From Liriodendron chinense (lineage: Eukaryota > Streptophyta > Magnoliopsida > Magnoliales > Magnoliaceae), in the NCBI GenBank assembly GCA_003013855.2, contig ML058407.1, positions 3,968,001 through 4,032,000 on the forward strand: a DNA stretch of 64,000 nucleotides. The letters run 5' to 3'. Position 1 is the first letter of the stretch; each line of letters opens with the position of its first letter. Shown piece after piece: positions 22,560-32,346 of the stretch. The position numbers and the translations under genes were made by a program. The notes beneath the pieces were generated by a model. The model was not told the origin of the DNA and searched no databases. It saw only the letters and a program-made list of their open reading frames with translations.

Positions 22560-24310
22560 TTAATGTTACTATGAATCCTACGGGGGCATCTTGTGCATTG
22601 GAGTTGAATTTGAGGGGACTGGGCCTATGCAGATGCATGATCACCTGGCCCATGCCAATGACTTGTTTGTATGTGAGACAAATTGTATCTCCACCACATC
22701 TAATTCCCAGTACATCGATACAGGAGCAACCATATGTGTCTGCAATTCATTACAGTTGTTAGCCAAGTTCATGAAGCCATGGGAAGACAGAAATTTGTTT
22801 TCATGATATTCGAGTAAAATTCAAGTTACTGTTGTGGGGAGGTCAATTCTTAAAATGGGTGAAAATAAAAGGATCATTTTATGTGAATGTGCTTATAGTC
22901 TAGTCATAATAAGAAACCTAATCCCCACATCTAAATTGACAGATCGGGGATATACATTTGAGTTGAGACCTACGGTCCAAGTGTAACATCATGATAAGAT
23001 GATTACATCTGGTGTTTTAATGGATAGTCTATCATATCCTCTTGTCCAATTACATGTTCCTGAAATGAGATTCATAATGCCATAGCAGAAAGATTTAGAA
23101 GAGAGCACATGATGACACATCCTCTCTTTAGCTTTGGCACCCATTGCTTTGGCAGCCCAACGAGGATAGGCTTAAAAGACTTGTGAATGATGAGATCCTT
23201 CCTGCTAAAAGGCCCCATCGAAAGGGAAGAAAAGATAAAACGACTCAACTCATCAAGATTATATACATTAATGTGTGTGGTTGTTCAATGATCCCGTGGA
23301 ACAAAAGAACCCTGATTAGAAGAGATGCGGTCTTCTTGAAAGAAGACGATATGCTAAATAAAAAAGACAACCACATAATAGATCTTTATGTGAGATCAAA
23401 GGAGCCACCATGAGTGCTCTTATTATTCTCAATTCATAAAGGCCCACCCCTGACTCACAATTGGCACTTACTCCAAGTTCGAGCCATGGGCATTGGTTGG
23501 AATCCCACAGATTCATATATCTTTGTGAGGTTTCCTAGCAGTGTCAAACACATTTTAGACCGATCCATCTTCCTACCGAAAGGCCATGGTGGACGTAGAT
23601 AATCGCATGTAGACTCTTGTGGATAAGCTTGAAAATGTAAAATTGCCTAATGCAAAATGATATATAAGAGAAAGCACAATTAGCATGAAAAAGTGGATAC
23701 ATAAAAGGTTAGGCTAGTTGTTATCAGGTTCACCCAGAAGGACGGGATAGACTATGAGGAGATATTCGCTCATGTGGCAATGATAAAGTCTATCTACATT
23801 CTACTATCCATTGTTGTCAAGGTGGACTATGCGAATTGACAAATAGATGTGAAGAAAATCTTCTTAATGTTTACCAATAGGAAAAAATTTACATGGAGTA
23901 ACCAAAGAGATTTTGCCTACTTAGACAGGATTTAAAGGTGCACAAGTCCCCTGTTATATTTAGGCCTCTCTCGTACAACATGCACAGGGAAATCACTTGA
24001 GAAATTCTCAATTGCTGAGTACAAGACTACTGATATGCCTTTTAAGCAGGCACGATATCCACATGCGTGGGAAAGATTATCCCAACATCGATAAGGAGCG
24101 TAAAGTCATAGAGAGCATTATCTCCAAATCTGCAATTAGTTGCCTAATGTATATGTTGTGTATGAGGTTGGATATTGTTTTTGCAATGGGAGTGTTTAGC
24201 CGATAGTAAAATAATCCAGTTATGGATCATTGAACGGTGGTGAAACACATTATGAAATACTTGAAAAAGATGAAGGAGATCGTCTTGGTATATAAGTGTA
24301 ATAACTCTAG
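22560..24310 (+). pseudogene. Copia polyprotein remnant (protease to RNase H), heavily decayed
   Basis: In several frames the order is: ETNCISTTSNSQYIDTGAT.CVCNSLQ (retropepsin D-T-G-A, about 22670-22770) with ...YSLVIIRNLIPTSKL; DRLKRLVNDEILP...IIYINVCGCSMIPW (pre-integrase region, 23150-23300); RFTQKDGIDYEEIFAHVAMIKSI..LLSI and QIDVKKIFL (start of RT, 23720-23870); and YMLCMRLDIVFAMGVFSR (RNase H start, 24147-24206). The integrase core and most of RT are gone. No LTR was recognised on either side. The order and motifs are those of plant copia elements. Confidence 0.75.
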
Positions 24311-24339
24311 TAATTTAGGGCTATAATTCTTTTTTTTTT

Positions 24340-24920
24340 TATAGAAATCCTGTCCTTTCATTTATTTATCCGGCCATTCATTGATTTATCCATGTATTTG
24401 TAGGAACACTTATCCATTAGACCATTGCTCTATTGATCATTCATCCATTAATCATGACATCCGACCATTATCTAGCCAACCACATAATTAATCACCCAAC
24501 CGTTATATTAACCGTTCATTTTTAACCATCCACCTATTCACTTATGCGTTCAAACCATTCATCCATATAAGTAGCCATGCATACATTTATCTACCGGTTC
24601 AATAAGCAATCCATCCATTAATTCAATCACTTTAAATAGTGATCCATCCATTAATACACATATCTAATCGTTTATTTAATAATCTATCCATTCATTTACT
24701 TTTTATTTGATGATCGATTCGTTCATCCATCCATTCATCCATTCTTTCGTGTTTCCAACCATTGAATGGAACTATCTTATTCATCCATCCATTCATCGAC
24801 TAACATGGATCATCTATCCAACTATTTGTGATTAATCACCTAACCATGCCAATGATCAAGTGACTATTCATTTATCTAGCCAATGATCAAGTGACCATTC
24901 ATTTATCTTATTCATCCAAA
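24340..24920. repeat. Degenerate CCAT/TCAT tetranucleotide tract
   Basis: About 580 bp of G-poor sequence built of CATCCATT, CATTCATC and ATTTATCT words, e.g. CATCCATCCATTCATCC near 24725 and 24781. It contains a 31-bp tandem duplication (GCCAATGATCAAGTGAC..., 24850-24907). It looks like an old expanded tetranucleotide microsatellite. Confidence 0.75.
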
Positions 24921-25065
24921 CGGCACCTTAACTCCTTCCTCAACCCTCTCTCCACTCGTTAAATACACGGACCTAAGGCCCCTCCCTCATGGTATCTCAT
25001 GTCCCTAGCTACAGAGAGAGGCCTCGATCCATGTGAGTAATTCTTATACTTGCATCTCTTGCATC

Positions 25066-25074
25066 GCGCGCGCG

Positions 25075-25133
<59 letters not shown>

Positions 25134-25134
25134 T

Positions 25135-25187
<53 letters not shown>
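25066..25187. repeat. Compound (CG)n(CA)n(TA)n microsatellite
   Basis: About 8 CG units, then about 16 CA units, then two TA blocks split by TTTG. The minus frame 24959-25288 with alternating residues is an artefact of it. Confidence 0.95.
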
Positions 25188-25191
<4 letters not shown>

Positions 25192-25629
25192 TATCGTTGA
25201 TTTGATGCTTTAAACTGAGTAGATTTGATTGTTGTTTTGACTCACCTATCTGAGCAAATCTAACCATTAAAATAATGATAAAAACCATGTGAATATGGCA
25301 TTGAGATTAAGGCCAAAGAACTGTGTGAATCCGGCCAAGTGGTTGAGGCCCAACATGCGCCAACCTGACCTTTGCACTCGTGAGCAAAGCATGGGCGGAT
25401 CCGACCGTCCAAATGTGATCTAAATCATGCCAATCTTGTACCAAATGGATGGACAAATCTGATCATCCAAACGTACCCAAAATCTGATTTAATCTGTTCA
25501 TGAACTTGCGTCCCAACTATGAACAATTCTGACAGTTCACTGGTGCACGAAACTCGTGGAAATCCGACCATGTAATGACCTACACATGTTGTGCAGTGTG
25601 TTGTACACTACTTATCGTTATTTATTTAT
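25188..25629. other. Unassigned sequence
   Basis: No gene, LTR end or inverted repeat recognised. Phrases such as AATCTGATCATCCAAACG suggest it is repeat-derived and related to the minisatellite-like text that follows. Confidence 0.4.
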
Positions 25630-26300
25630 TATCTCATGCATTTGGGGCTTTTGATTTTGGTGTAATCTGTCCATGCATTTGGGGCTTTTGATTTTGGTGT
25701 AATTTGATTTTGGTGTAATTTTGGTGTAATTTGAGCTTTTTATTTATTATCTCATGCATTTGGGGCTTTTGATTTTGGTGTAATTTGGGGCTTTTGATTT
25801 TGGTGTAATAGCTCAAATTTTGACCATGTAATCTGTCCATTTTTGGAACGGTGGACAACCCTTAAAATATGTCCAAAACTGGACCGATGGGTGTCCCAAA
25901 ATCTGTACCAAATCTGGACTGTTGGACAGTCCCAAAATCTGGTCAATCTTAGACCGCTGGACAGTTCAGAAATCTGTCCCAAATCTGTCCATTTTGGGAC
26001 AACAAGAATTGCCGTAAAACTATGTACAAGTTGGACAACTCCAGTGGGCAGCAAATCTGTCCGCTTTTGGACCTTTGATCGGGCACATAACTGTCCATGG
26101 TTGGGATTCTCGAATGACCTCAAATTTTTACTTGTGTGGATCCGTTTTCTTTCACACCCACCTCACACACACCCACAGGGTCCTCATGTGGATCCTTAGA
26201 TGGCCATGAATCTGTCCATTTTCTACGGTTACTCAGGACATTGAATCTGTCCATTTTCTACGGTTACTCAGGACATTGAATCTGTCCATTTTAGTCAGTA
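25630..26300. repeat. Tandem-repeat region ('tctgtccattttgg' and 'ggggcttttgattttggtg')
   Basis: From 25637 the block GCATTTGGGGCTTTTGATTT with TGGTGTAAT recurs four times in direct orientation to 25810. From 25840 to 26090 variants of AATCTGTCC, TTTTGGAC, ACCGTTGGACAG and CCCAAAATCTG alternate. At 26209-26278 a 35-bp unit (GAATCTGTCCATTTTCTACG...) is present twice exactly, with a third partial copy. The frames 25634-26199 on both strands are products of the repeats. Confidence 0.8.
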
Positions 26301-26687
26301 ATTCGGGACTCAAAATCTATCTATTTTACGGCGCGGATTAGGTACAACCCAAGCCTCTGCTGAGCTTGGGACATGCTCGACGTGGCACATATGTGTTACA
26401 TCTGTATTACTGGAGAGCAAGTTGTCAAAAGAGACCTGCCACATCAGCAAGCCTGACACAAGCCTGTCATAACGGCTCTCCACCAATATGCACATTCCGT
26501 GTATTAGCCTGTCCCTTGCTCTATATAGGCTTGAGTAGTACCTAATGTGCGTCCTCCATTTTGGGTTTGGTTCTAGTGGCTGCATACAGGAATTGTAAAT
26601 CAGCTAGAGTTGCACTAACTGGATAGCTCAGATTGGTCTAAGTACTTGTATTTATTTAATTATTTATTATTATCATATTATTATTCT
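26301..26687. other. Unassigned sequence before the element-Z array
   Basis: No coding feature recognised. A CTCTATATAGGC TATA-like motif lies near 26518. The AT-rich end (26640-26687) abuts the first element-Z LTR, whose start TGTTGTCACAGGG is at 26688. Confidence 0.4.
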
Positions 26688-27524
26688 TGTTGTCACAGGG
26701 ATTTGGACAACGAATATGAATGGCTGCAATCAGCCATGTAGCCTTCAACCTACATGTGGGAGCTTCCTTGATCCATTGAACCTGTAAGAGGAAGACGAAT
26801 AGGCAGGGGGAAGGAACCGCTATGCGGCAAGGGACTCTTCGATGCCTAAGTCAGATCCAAGAACAAGGAGAATAAGGGTTTGAGGGGGTTTTTTTTCATA
26901 CCTTTAAGGTGAAGATCTAAGCCCGTTATGTAGGAATCGAGGGTTGTGGTTTGGAGAGTTAGATCCTCTTGGGATAGTCGATAGAGTCACACTGGGTAAA
27001 AGATTTTCTCTCCCGATCGTGTCGAAGAGATCTTTTTAAGTAGGGAGGTAGATCCTGAAATATTTGAATTCCTGCGGGTATCTCGGACTGACTCTGAGTG
27101 GTCCGCATATCTCAGACCGACTCTAGGTGGTCACCTGATCAATCTAATTTGGGGAGCTCGAACCGATTCTAGGTGGTCGGTCGATCTGATACTTGGGGTC
27201 CATTTCAGATAGTAGAACTTCCTCGGGGGGATAGAGGTCTTCGGTAGCGTAGTCCTCCTAGGCAGAGTGTCATTGACAGGTCATCGGTCCTCCTGGGTGC
27301 AATGTCATTAACAGGTCCTCGGTTCTCCTGAGCGGAGTTGTTGCTCTGCTTGTTGCAGTTGTCGTAGTCGGTACAGATCGTTGTTGCATGTCCTTGGAAT
27401 GTGGAGCTTGGCACAATAACTCTTCCCTTTGGCCTTTTGCCCAGATTGTAGATCTTATACTTTGAGCCCTTAGGCATAAGGGCTTCTTCCTTTTTGTGGG
27501 CTAATTCGAAATTTTCACATAACA
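26688..27524 (-). repeat. Element-Z LTR 1
   Basis: It begins TGTTGTCACAGGGATTTGG and ends TTTTCACATAACA. It carries the AGCCTTCAACC..., GGAAGACGAATAGGCAGGGG and ACTCTAGGTGGTCG (27070-27190) blocks found in the other Z LTRs. The TATA region (AAGCCCGTTATGTAGG) is degenerate. It is followed by the polypurine tract (minus strand) at 27525-27540. Confidence 0.8.
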
Positions 27525-27871
27525 GTTACCCCCTACTCCTGAGGCCGAGCTTTTTAGGGCTCTAGAGTAAGGCTAATATGACAAGGTGGTTTATCTTGTT
27601 TCTCTGTAGGAGGCTGCGCCTGGATTCATGGTCTGACACTATGTGAACCATTTGAAGAAGAAGTTTACGGAGGCAGAGCGCACCTCCGCGGTGCGGAAGG
27701 CCGAACTCACGACAAGAGTTCAGGAGCTAATCTTATTCATGGTAGTGAATTATATTTGCCTGTTAGGTCGGAATGTAGAGGTGGCCTCGTAGGTTCGGCC
27801 TTTGTAGAGTTTAGCTCAATTAGAGAGCTATTAGGGTGGCCTATCGAGGGCCTAGGCGGCTTAACGCGGCC
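27525..27871 (-). other. Element-Z internal segment, left part
   Basis: PPT, then 27608-27745, which on the plus strand reads HLKKKFTEAERTSAVRKAEL in one frame (coiled-coil-like, resembling the antisense ORF of Tat elements), then the start of the GGCC minisatellite. It is cut at 27871 by the Tat element. The last five bases CGGCC are the target duplication. Confidence 0.65.
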
Positions 27872-28826
27872 TGTTAATGTCAGATTTTGTAACGAGATCC
27901 TCCGGCTTTTCTCCTTCACTCCAGCAGGGATTTCCACCACCAGACCTGAAGCAAGACAGCAAATAAGGGTGGCTGGGGACCAGCCGTTAGCCCTCTGATG
28001 CTTAAGTCAGGCCACAGTAAGAAGAGAAGCCAAGCAAAACGGGACCAAGATTGAATGTTGTGTGCGTACCTGCTCTTAATGGAGCCACCCCTTTATATAG
28101 ATCTGAAGCAATCTAATTTGTTACGTAAGATGTCGAAATCCCGCTGATGTCGCATACGATACTGAGATCTTGCTGATTTTGTGGGATAAGATCCTATCTT
28201 TTGAGTCAGATCCAACCCAATGACTTATTTCAACAATCACGCCCCTTGATGGCAATCCCTTGAGATTCGGATCCATTTAGAGAAGATAAGCCTAAAAACC
28301 GACCTATACGGGCTGCCAGTAAGCGCAGTAATAGCGCTGATGTGTCATGATAAACTGGAAGCCGTAGTTGGAGTCATAGCTTCCGAAAAGGAAGGAGACG
28401 CCGACAAGACGGAAACCACCGAACTGGATGTAGCCCTGCTTGGTGTCGCAGAGGGATTGGACAAGCTGCTCGACGGGAATCGGGTGCTAGTACTGAAGGC
28501 TAAGAGATATTACCGCAGGAAAGCTGCTCGCATGTTAGAATGTGGTCGCGAGTCCAAGTACACACTTAGAGGTAACGTCTTTCAACAACTTGTGAGAAGG
28601 TCTGCTCGCGGATCGGGCTTTGCCGTATTTGACTATCGGTTATGAAGACTCGAGACTTGCGAATAGCTGCTCCGTATTTTTCAATCTATGACTCCTGATC
28701 AGGTGAGCTCGAGAGTCGAATCGGCACTCCACTTTTACCCGTTCTGCGACTCTTGATCAGATGATCTCGAGGGCCAAATGGGCACTTCTGCGTGAAATCT
28801 TTATCTCCACCATTTTGCCTATAACA
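27872..28826 (-). repeat. 3' LTR of the Tat element
   Basis: TG...CA ends, TATA box on the minus strand near 28092-28100 (CTATATAAAGG), and palindromic GACTCTTGATCAGATGATCTC-like text in U3 (28680-28775). It is followed on its upper side by the PPT at 28827-28845. Confidence 0.9.
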
Positions 28827-28845
28827 GATGCCCCCCAAGTCCCTG
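28827..28845 (-). other. Polypurine tract of the Tat element
   Basis: Minus strand GGGACTTGGGGGGCATC lies directly before the LTR start TGTTATAGGC. It primes plus-strand DNA synthesis. Confidence 0.8.
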
Positions 28846-28989
28846 CCGCCAAGAATTCTTAAGGAAAGGACTTAGCTCACTATCACACGTAACCGCCCGC
28901 TACTTTCATCGAGAACGGCACCTCACATGATGGGCTGGAATTAATGAGCGCCAGCTTTCCGCAGCCTTTTCGCTGATGGAAAATGAAGG

Positions 28990-29110
28990 GGCGCTCGCCA
29001 CGTGTTTGAGGAGTTAATGGGCGTGCCTGCTCGAGCGCTGTGTCAAGGGAGGGACTGCCACGTGCCATCAGATACGGCGGAATGATTGCCTATAAATATA
29101 CGGAGTCCGC
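28990..29110 (+). promoter_or_regulatory. Promoter of the antisense ORF: two G-boxes and a TATA box
   Basis: CACGTG occurs at 28999-29004 (CGCCACGTGTTT) and 29059-29064 (TGCCACGTGCC), 60 bp apart, followed by TGCCTATAAATATACGG with the TATA box at 29091-29098. The ATG of the antisense ORF is at 29251, about 150 bp downstream. G-boxes bind bZIP and bHLH factors in plants. This suggests independent transcription of the plus strand inside the element; expression is inferred, not shown. Confidence 0.6.
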
Positions 29111-29250
29111 CATTTCTTTGATTTTCTACAAAAGCTTTTTCGAAAGGAACCTGCAGTCTTTTCTTTCCATTCTTCTTCTTCCTCCGGTGTTCATTTTCTT
29201 TTGTTTTTGGTATACTTCCTTTTTTCTCCTTCTTTTATTTTTATCTTCTC

Positions 29251-30112
29251 ATGGCTGGGAACTCTGACGAGACCACTGTCCCTCTTGGTGATGTCACTCC
29301 GGAATCCTCTGCCTCCAGCAGTGCAAGGGTTCCGGCAGGGAGATACACAGCAGCCGGATATCCTTCCGTTTTATCGGAGAACCGGCTGGCTGAGCTACGG
29401 GAGAGATACCTGATCCCCGACTCAGTAACTCTCCGCTTGCCCGGAGGTGGAGAAACACCAGACTCCCCCCCCCCCCCCCCCCCCCAGGATGCGTAGCGTT
29501 TTATGAGTACCAGCTTATCCTGGGGGTACGCCTTCCCCTCCATCCCTTCATTCGCGATGTACTCCGGTGTTACAAGATTGCCCCTGGGCAACTCATCGTG
29601 AACGGGTGGAGGGTAGTTTTGGGCTCCTTTGCCCTTTGGGCTCAGGCTGGCAACGGGGAACTCACGGCGGAGGAGTTCCTCCGTATGTTTCGTCTGAAGA
29701 AAGCTCCCTCTAGCGAAGGCTGGTATTATTTGTGTTATTGGCACCGGGATAATTTCGTGTTGGGGAAGCCCTCCTCGAACTATCTCGGCTGGAGGAAGCG
29801 GTGGTTCTATGCTTCCGGGAGCTGGGAGTCTGCCTCCTCCAGGGGTCCAGGAGTGACCCGATTTTTCTGTGAAGGTAGACACAATCCCGCATTGTGCAGT
29901 TTCCCCAGAATGGTTTTTAGGGTTTTACTTCGTTTGACCCCTGTTTGTGCTCGCAGGTATCCCGGCCTTGAGAAAACCGAATTTGAAAGGAGGGATCAAC
30001 GAGAAGATTGTCAAAGTGTACAAGGTGCCTGTCATAGATAGGCATATCGAGGCTTGCTTGTCTCCTTCGCGACTTGCAGCAGCAGGTTCATATCCAGAAG
30101 AGAAGTTGAAAT
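29251..30112 (+). CDS. Antisense ORF of the Tat element, first part (plant-transposon-domain-like)
   Basis: Starts MAGNSDETTVPLGDV at 29251. The first frame runs to a run of 21 C's (29465-29485), where the frame must shift to continue as CVAFYEYQLILGVRLPLHPF, IRDVLRCYKIAPGQL and NGWRVVLGSFALW. This pattern is that of the putative plant transposon domain (Pfam Transposase_28 type) found in antisense ORFs of Tat/Retand elements. An intron at 29875-29956 (GTAGAC...TCGCAG) joins CE-G to IPALRKPNLKGG. The frame stops at TGA 30110-30112. Function in the element is unknown; it is not a DNA transposase in this setting. The homopolymer makes the protein broken as assembled, unless the run length is an assembly error. 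Confidence 0.7.
29465..29485. repeat. Run of 21 C residues inside the antisense ORF
   Basis: It encodes poly-proline and causes a frameshift relative to the downstream conserved domain. A change of one or two C's would restore or break the frame. Confidence 0.9.
29875..29956 (+). other. Predicted intron 1 of the antisense ORF
   Basis: GTAGAC at the 5' end and TTTGTGCTCGCAG at the 3' end, 82 bp. Removing it joins two conserved parts in frame; the retained form meets a stop or loses the domain. Confidence 0.55.
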
Positions 30113-31437
30113 GACGAAGGCTGGAGAGAAGAGAGGCCTACTGCCCCGACTAAAGGGCACAGGCTCCAAGAGGCAGAAGAGAACCCCTGCCGAACCTTCT
30201 CAATCTTCCATCCGCACGGGCAGCGATCAGCCTGCCCTTCCCGCGAGCATGGCGGGGGCCCCAGCTGGGCCCACTATTCCTTCACTGGTGGTCGCACCTG
30301 GGCCACCAGTGATTAACATTGCTGATAATTCCCCAGATGGGGTGGGGTCCGGCTGCCCCCCAGCTGAAGAGGCTCGAGAGCAGGTAGAGCCTCAAGAGCC
30401 GACTCCTGCTCGCGAACTGGTCCCTGCTGCCGAGCAGGGACCTGCTCGCGAGTCAATGCCTCCACCTCGCGAGCAGGTCGGGTTGGTCGTTGCCCAACCG
30501 TCTAGGAGCGGGACGTACTCTATTCCCCGCCACCTCCATCCAGTATGTAAATTTTTGTTCGAGAACGTCCCGCCTCATGCCTTCGGCTCTCTTCCCGAGC
30601 CAAGTCCTGAGAACCTTCTCCTCGAAGCGGGGATGAGGATGGTTCAGGTAAGACTTCGTCAAGGCCTGCTTCGATCTGTTATTACGTTCCAGAATACTCT
30701 TATATTTTTCATTTCTTTTGCAGGGCTTAGATCTTATTCTGCGAACAAGGCGTGATATCGTTGCCGCCCGTCGCACGATAGAGGAGGCTGAGGGAAAGAG
30801 GACTGCCTTTGGAAAGGCAGTTCAAGGAAGAGATCAACTGCTCAAGGCTCATGAGGCGGTGATCACGAAGAGAGATGAGGAGAAAAAGATCCTCATCGAG
30901 AAGATCCAAGTCCTGACCGACAGGTATCAGGCCTTGGACTCAGACTACGTGAAGTTCACGGGTTTGAAGGAGAAGGCTGAGAGAGAGAGGGAGATCTTCC
31001 GACAAGACAAGATCTCATTAGAGGAACAGTTCGCGGGGGCCAGGTCGCAGCTCAAGGAGGCCTACGACAACCTGACCAGGGAGCGCACCGCTCTTGCGCA
31101 GCTTAAGGACGACTCGATCCACTGGGACGAGGAGAGAGTCGCCCTTGTAAAAATGCTCTCGGAGGAAGGTCCTCGGGCGGTTTCCGAGTTCCGGACTTCG
31201 CAGCTGTATGACGATGAACGATATGAGTCATACGATGCTGGTCGAGACTTTGCACTGAGAGTAGTGCAACGAATGATCCCATCCTTCGATATGGGGGAAT
31301 TCGGTCGAGTCGCGACCATCATAGCTGCAGAAGAGCAAGCTGCTGCCGAGAACGAGGTGACTGAAGCCACGCAGGCTAGAGGGGCTCCTAAAATGGGCCC
31401 TGAAGTCGAGAGCGTGGCTCCTCCTCCAAGCGATTGA
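30109..31437 (+). CDS. Antisense ORF of the Tat element, second part (coiled-coil protein)
   Basis: The ATG at 30109 overlaps the stop of the first part (ATGA). It begins MTKAGEKRGLLPRLKG, a basic nuclear-localisation-like stretch (GSKRQKRTP), then a proline- and glutamate-rich linker and a SIPRHLHPVCKFLFENVPPH segment. A 76-bp intron (30648-30723, GTAAGACTT...TTTTGCAG) joins RMVQ to GLDLILRTRR in phase 0. The C-terminal half (30724-31437) is a long charged coiled coil (RRTIEEAEGKR..., KEKAEREREIFRQDK, LKEAYDNLTRERTALAQL) ending EVESVAPPPSD. Parts 1 and 2 probably form one protein in active relatives, with a frameshift here. Role unknown. Confidence 0.7.
30648..30723 (+). other. Predicted intron 2 of the antisense ORF
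   Basis: Donor CAG|GTAAGACTT, pyrimidine-rich 3' end TTTCTTTTGCAG|GGC. It is 76 bp, and splicing keeps the frame (phase 0). This is the clearest splice signature in the window and supports plus-strand transcription. Confidence 0.75.
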
Positions 31438-32097
31438 TTTCCTTTTATTTTCTTCTCTCTTACACCTGCGATCATGTATCTGTAATCATCTAAACATCAA
31501 TGAAAAGAGATTTTTGGAAGTGTTACTGTTTTGTTGTTGTTCTCTCTTTATCTTTCATTTTTTGCTTTACGTTGATCTCGAATGGATTTATCAGAGATGC
31601 GACCCGTTAATTCGAGCACGAGCTGCGCTGCTTGCATTTAGGGTATATGACCACATATTCGAGCGCGAGCTGTGGTGCTCGCAATTAAGGTGTACGACTG
31701 CGATTCGAGCCCGAGCTACGGTGCTCGCATTCCGGAGTGCGATCCCTCCTCTCACCAATCGCGAATAACTAACTCATGAAAAAATGAATTAGACTCAATC
31801 CGGGGGTCATGAGACCGTGTCCGCGTTGAGATAGACTGATCTATCGATTGAGATTCTGATTCTACCAAGGGCAAAAGGTTGGTCAAGAGATGGTATCCAT
31901 TCTCTTCGGGGCTATTCAGGTCCATGTAAATGGAGAAGCAACCAACTAGTAACGATTTCAGTCCTACCAAAGGTAGGCAATTGGCTAAGAGGATGTGTAA
32001 GCACTCTTCAGGGCTATTCAGGTCCATATAAATGGAGTAGCGGCCAAAAGATATCTTTCACTTTATTCATAAAACGTTGTAATAAACTACATCGAAT
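31438..32097. other. Tat element region between antisense ORF and integrase, with tandem repeats
   Basis: No frame. At 31610-31745 a ~60-bp unit (TTCGAGC.CGAGCT..GGTGCTCGCATT) recurs three times. At 31855-32045 a ~105-bp unit (CTACCAA.GG..., GGGGCTATTCAGGTCCATGT) is duplicated. Confidence 0.7.
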
Positions 32098-32346
32098 CTA
32101 GGGGTAGTATCGTAGCAAATGCTCCACGTGCCAAGGGCGACATACAGGCTTCCCTTGCATGTCTTCAAGATAATAAGTACCGGGTCGTACAACCCTAATA
32201 ACCCGATACGGGCCTTCCCAATTCGGATCCAATGAACGAGCAGGAACTCCAAGATTTTGCCTTAGGACCAAATCTCCGAACTGGAAGGATCTAGGCCGAA
32301 CCTTCGCATTCCGATAACGAGCAATACGTTGTTGATATGCTGCCAC
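32098..32346 (-). pseudogene. Integrase C-terminal part of the Tat element
   Basis: Reads AAYQQRIARYRNAKVRPRSF, FQFGDLVLRQN, and NWEGPYRVIRVVRPGTYYLE, the 'G(D/E)LVLR...K..P.WEGPY.V' C-terminal domain of gypsy integrases. It is in the same frame as the integrase core upstream but separated by two stops (TGA and TAA within ~20 bp, 32340-32370). A CGA to TGA change would explain one of them. The domain binds DNA. Confidence 0.85.

Noticed and set aside
24959..25288. 109-residue minus frame with alternating residues
   Set aside because: It translates the CG/CA/TA microsatellite.
29241..29882. 213-residue minus frame opposite the antisense ORF
   Set aside because: It is the complement of a conserved-looking plus-strand frame with codon-like composition, and carries no domain.
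29251..31437. Antisense ORF taken as a host gene or as a true DNA transposase
   Set aside because: It is bounded by the LTRs of a Tat element with a perfect TSD, and such antisense ORFs are known in this clade; no DDE transposase motif is visible.
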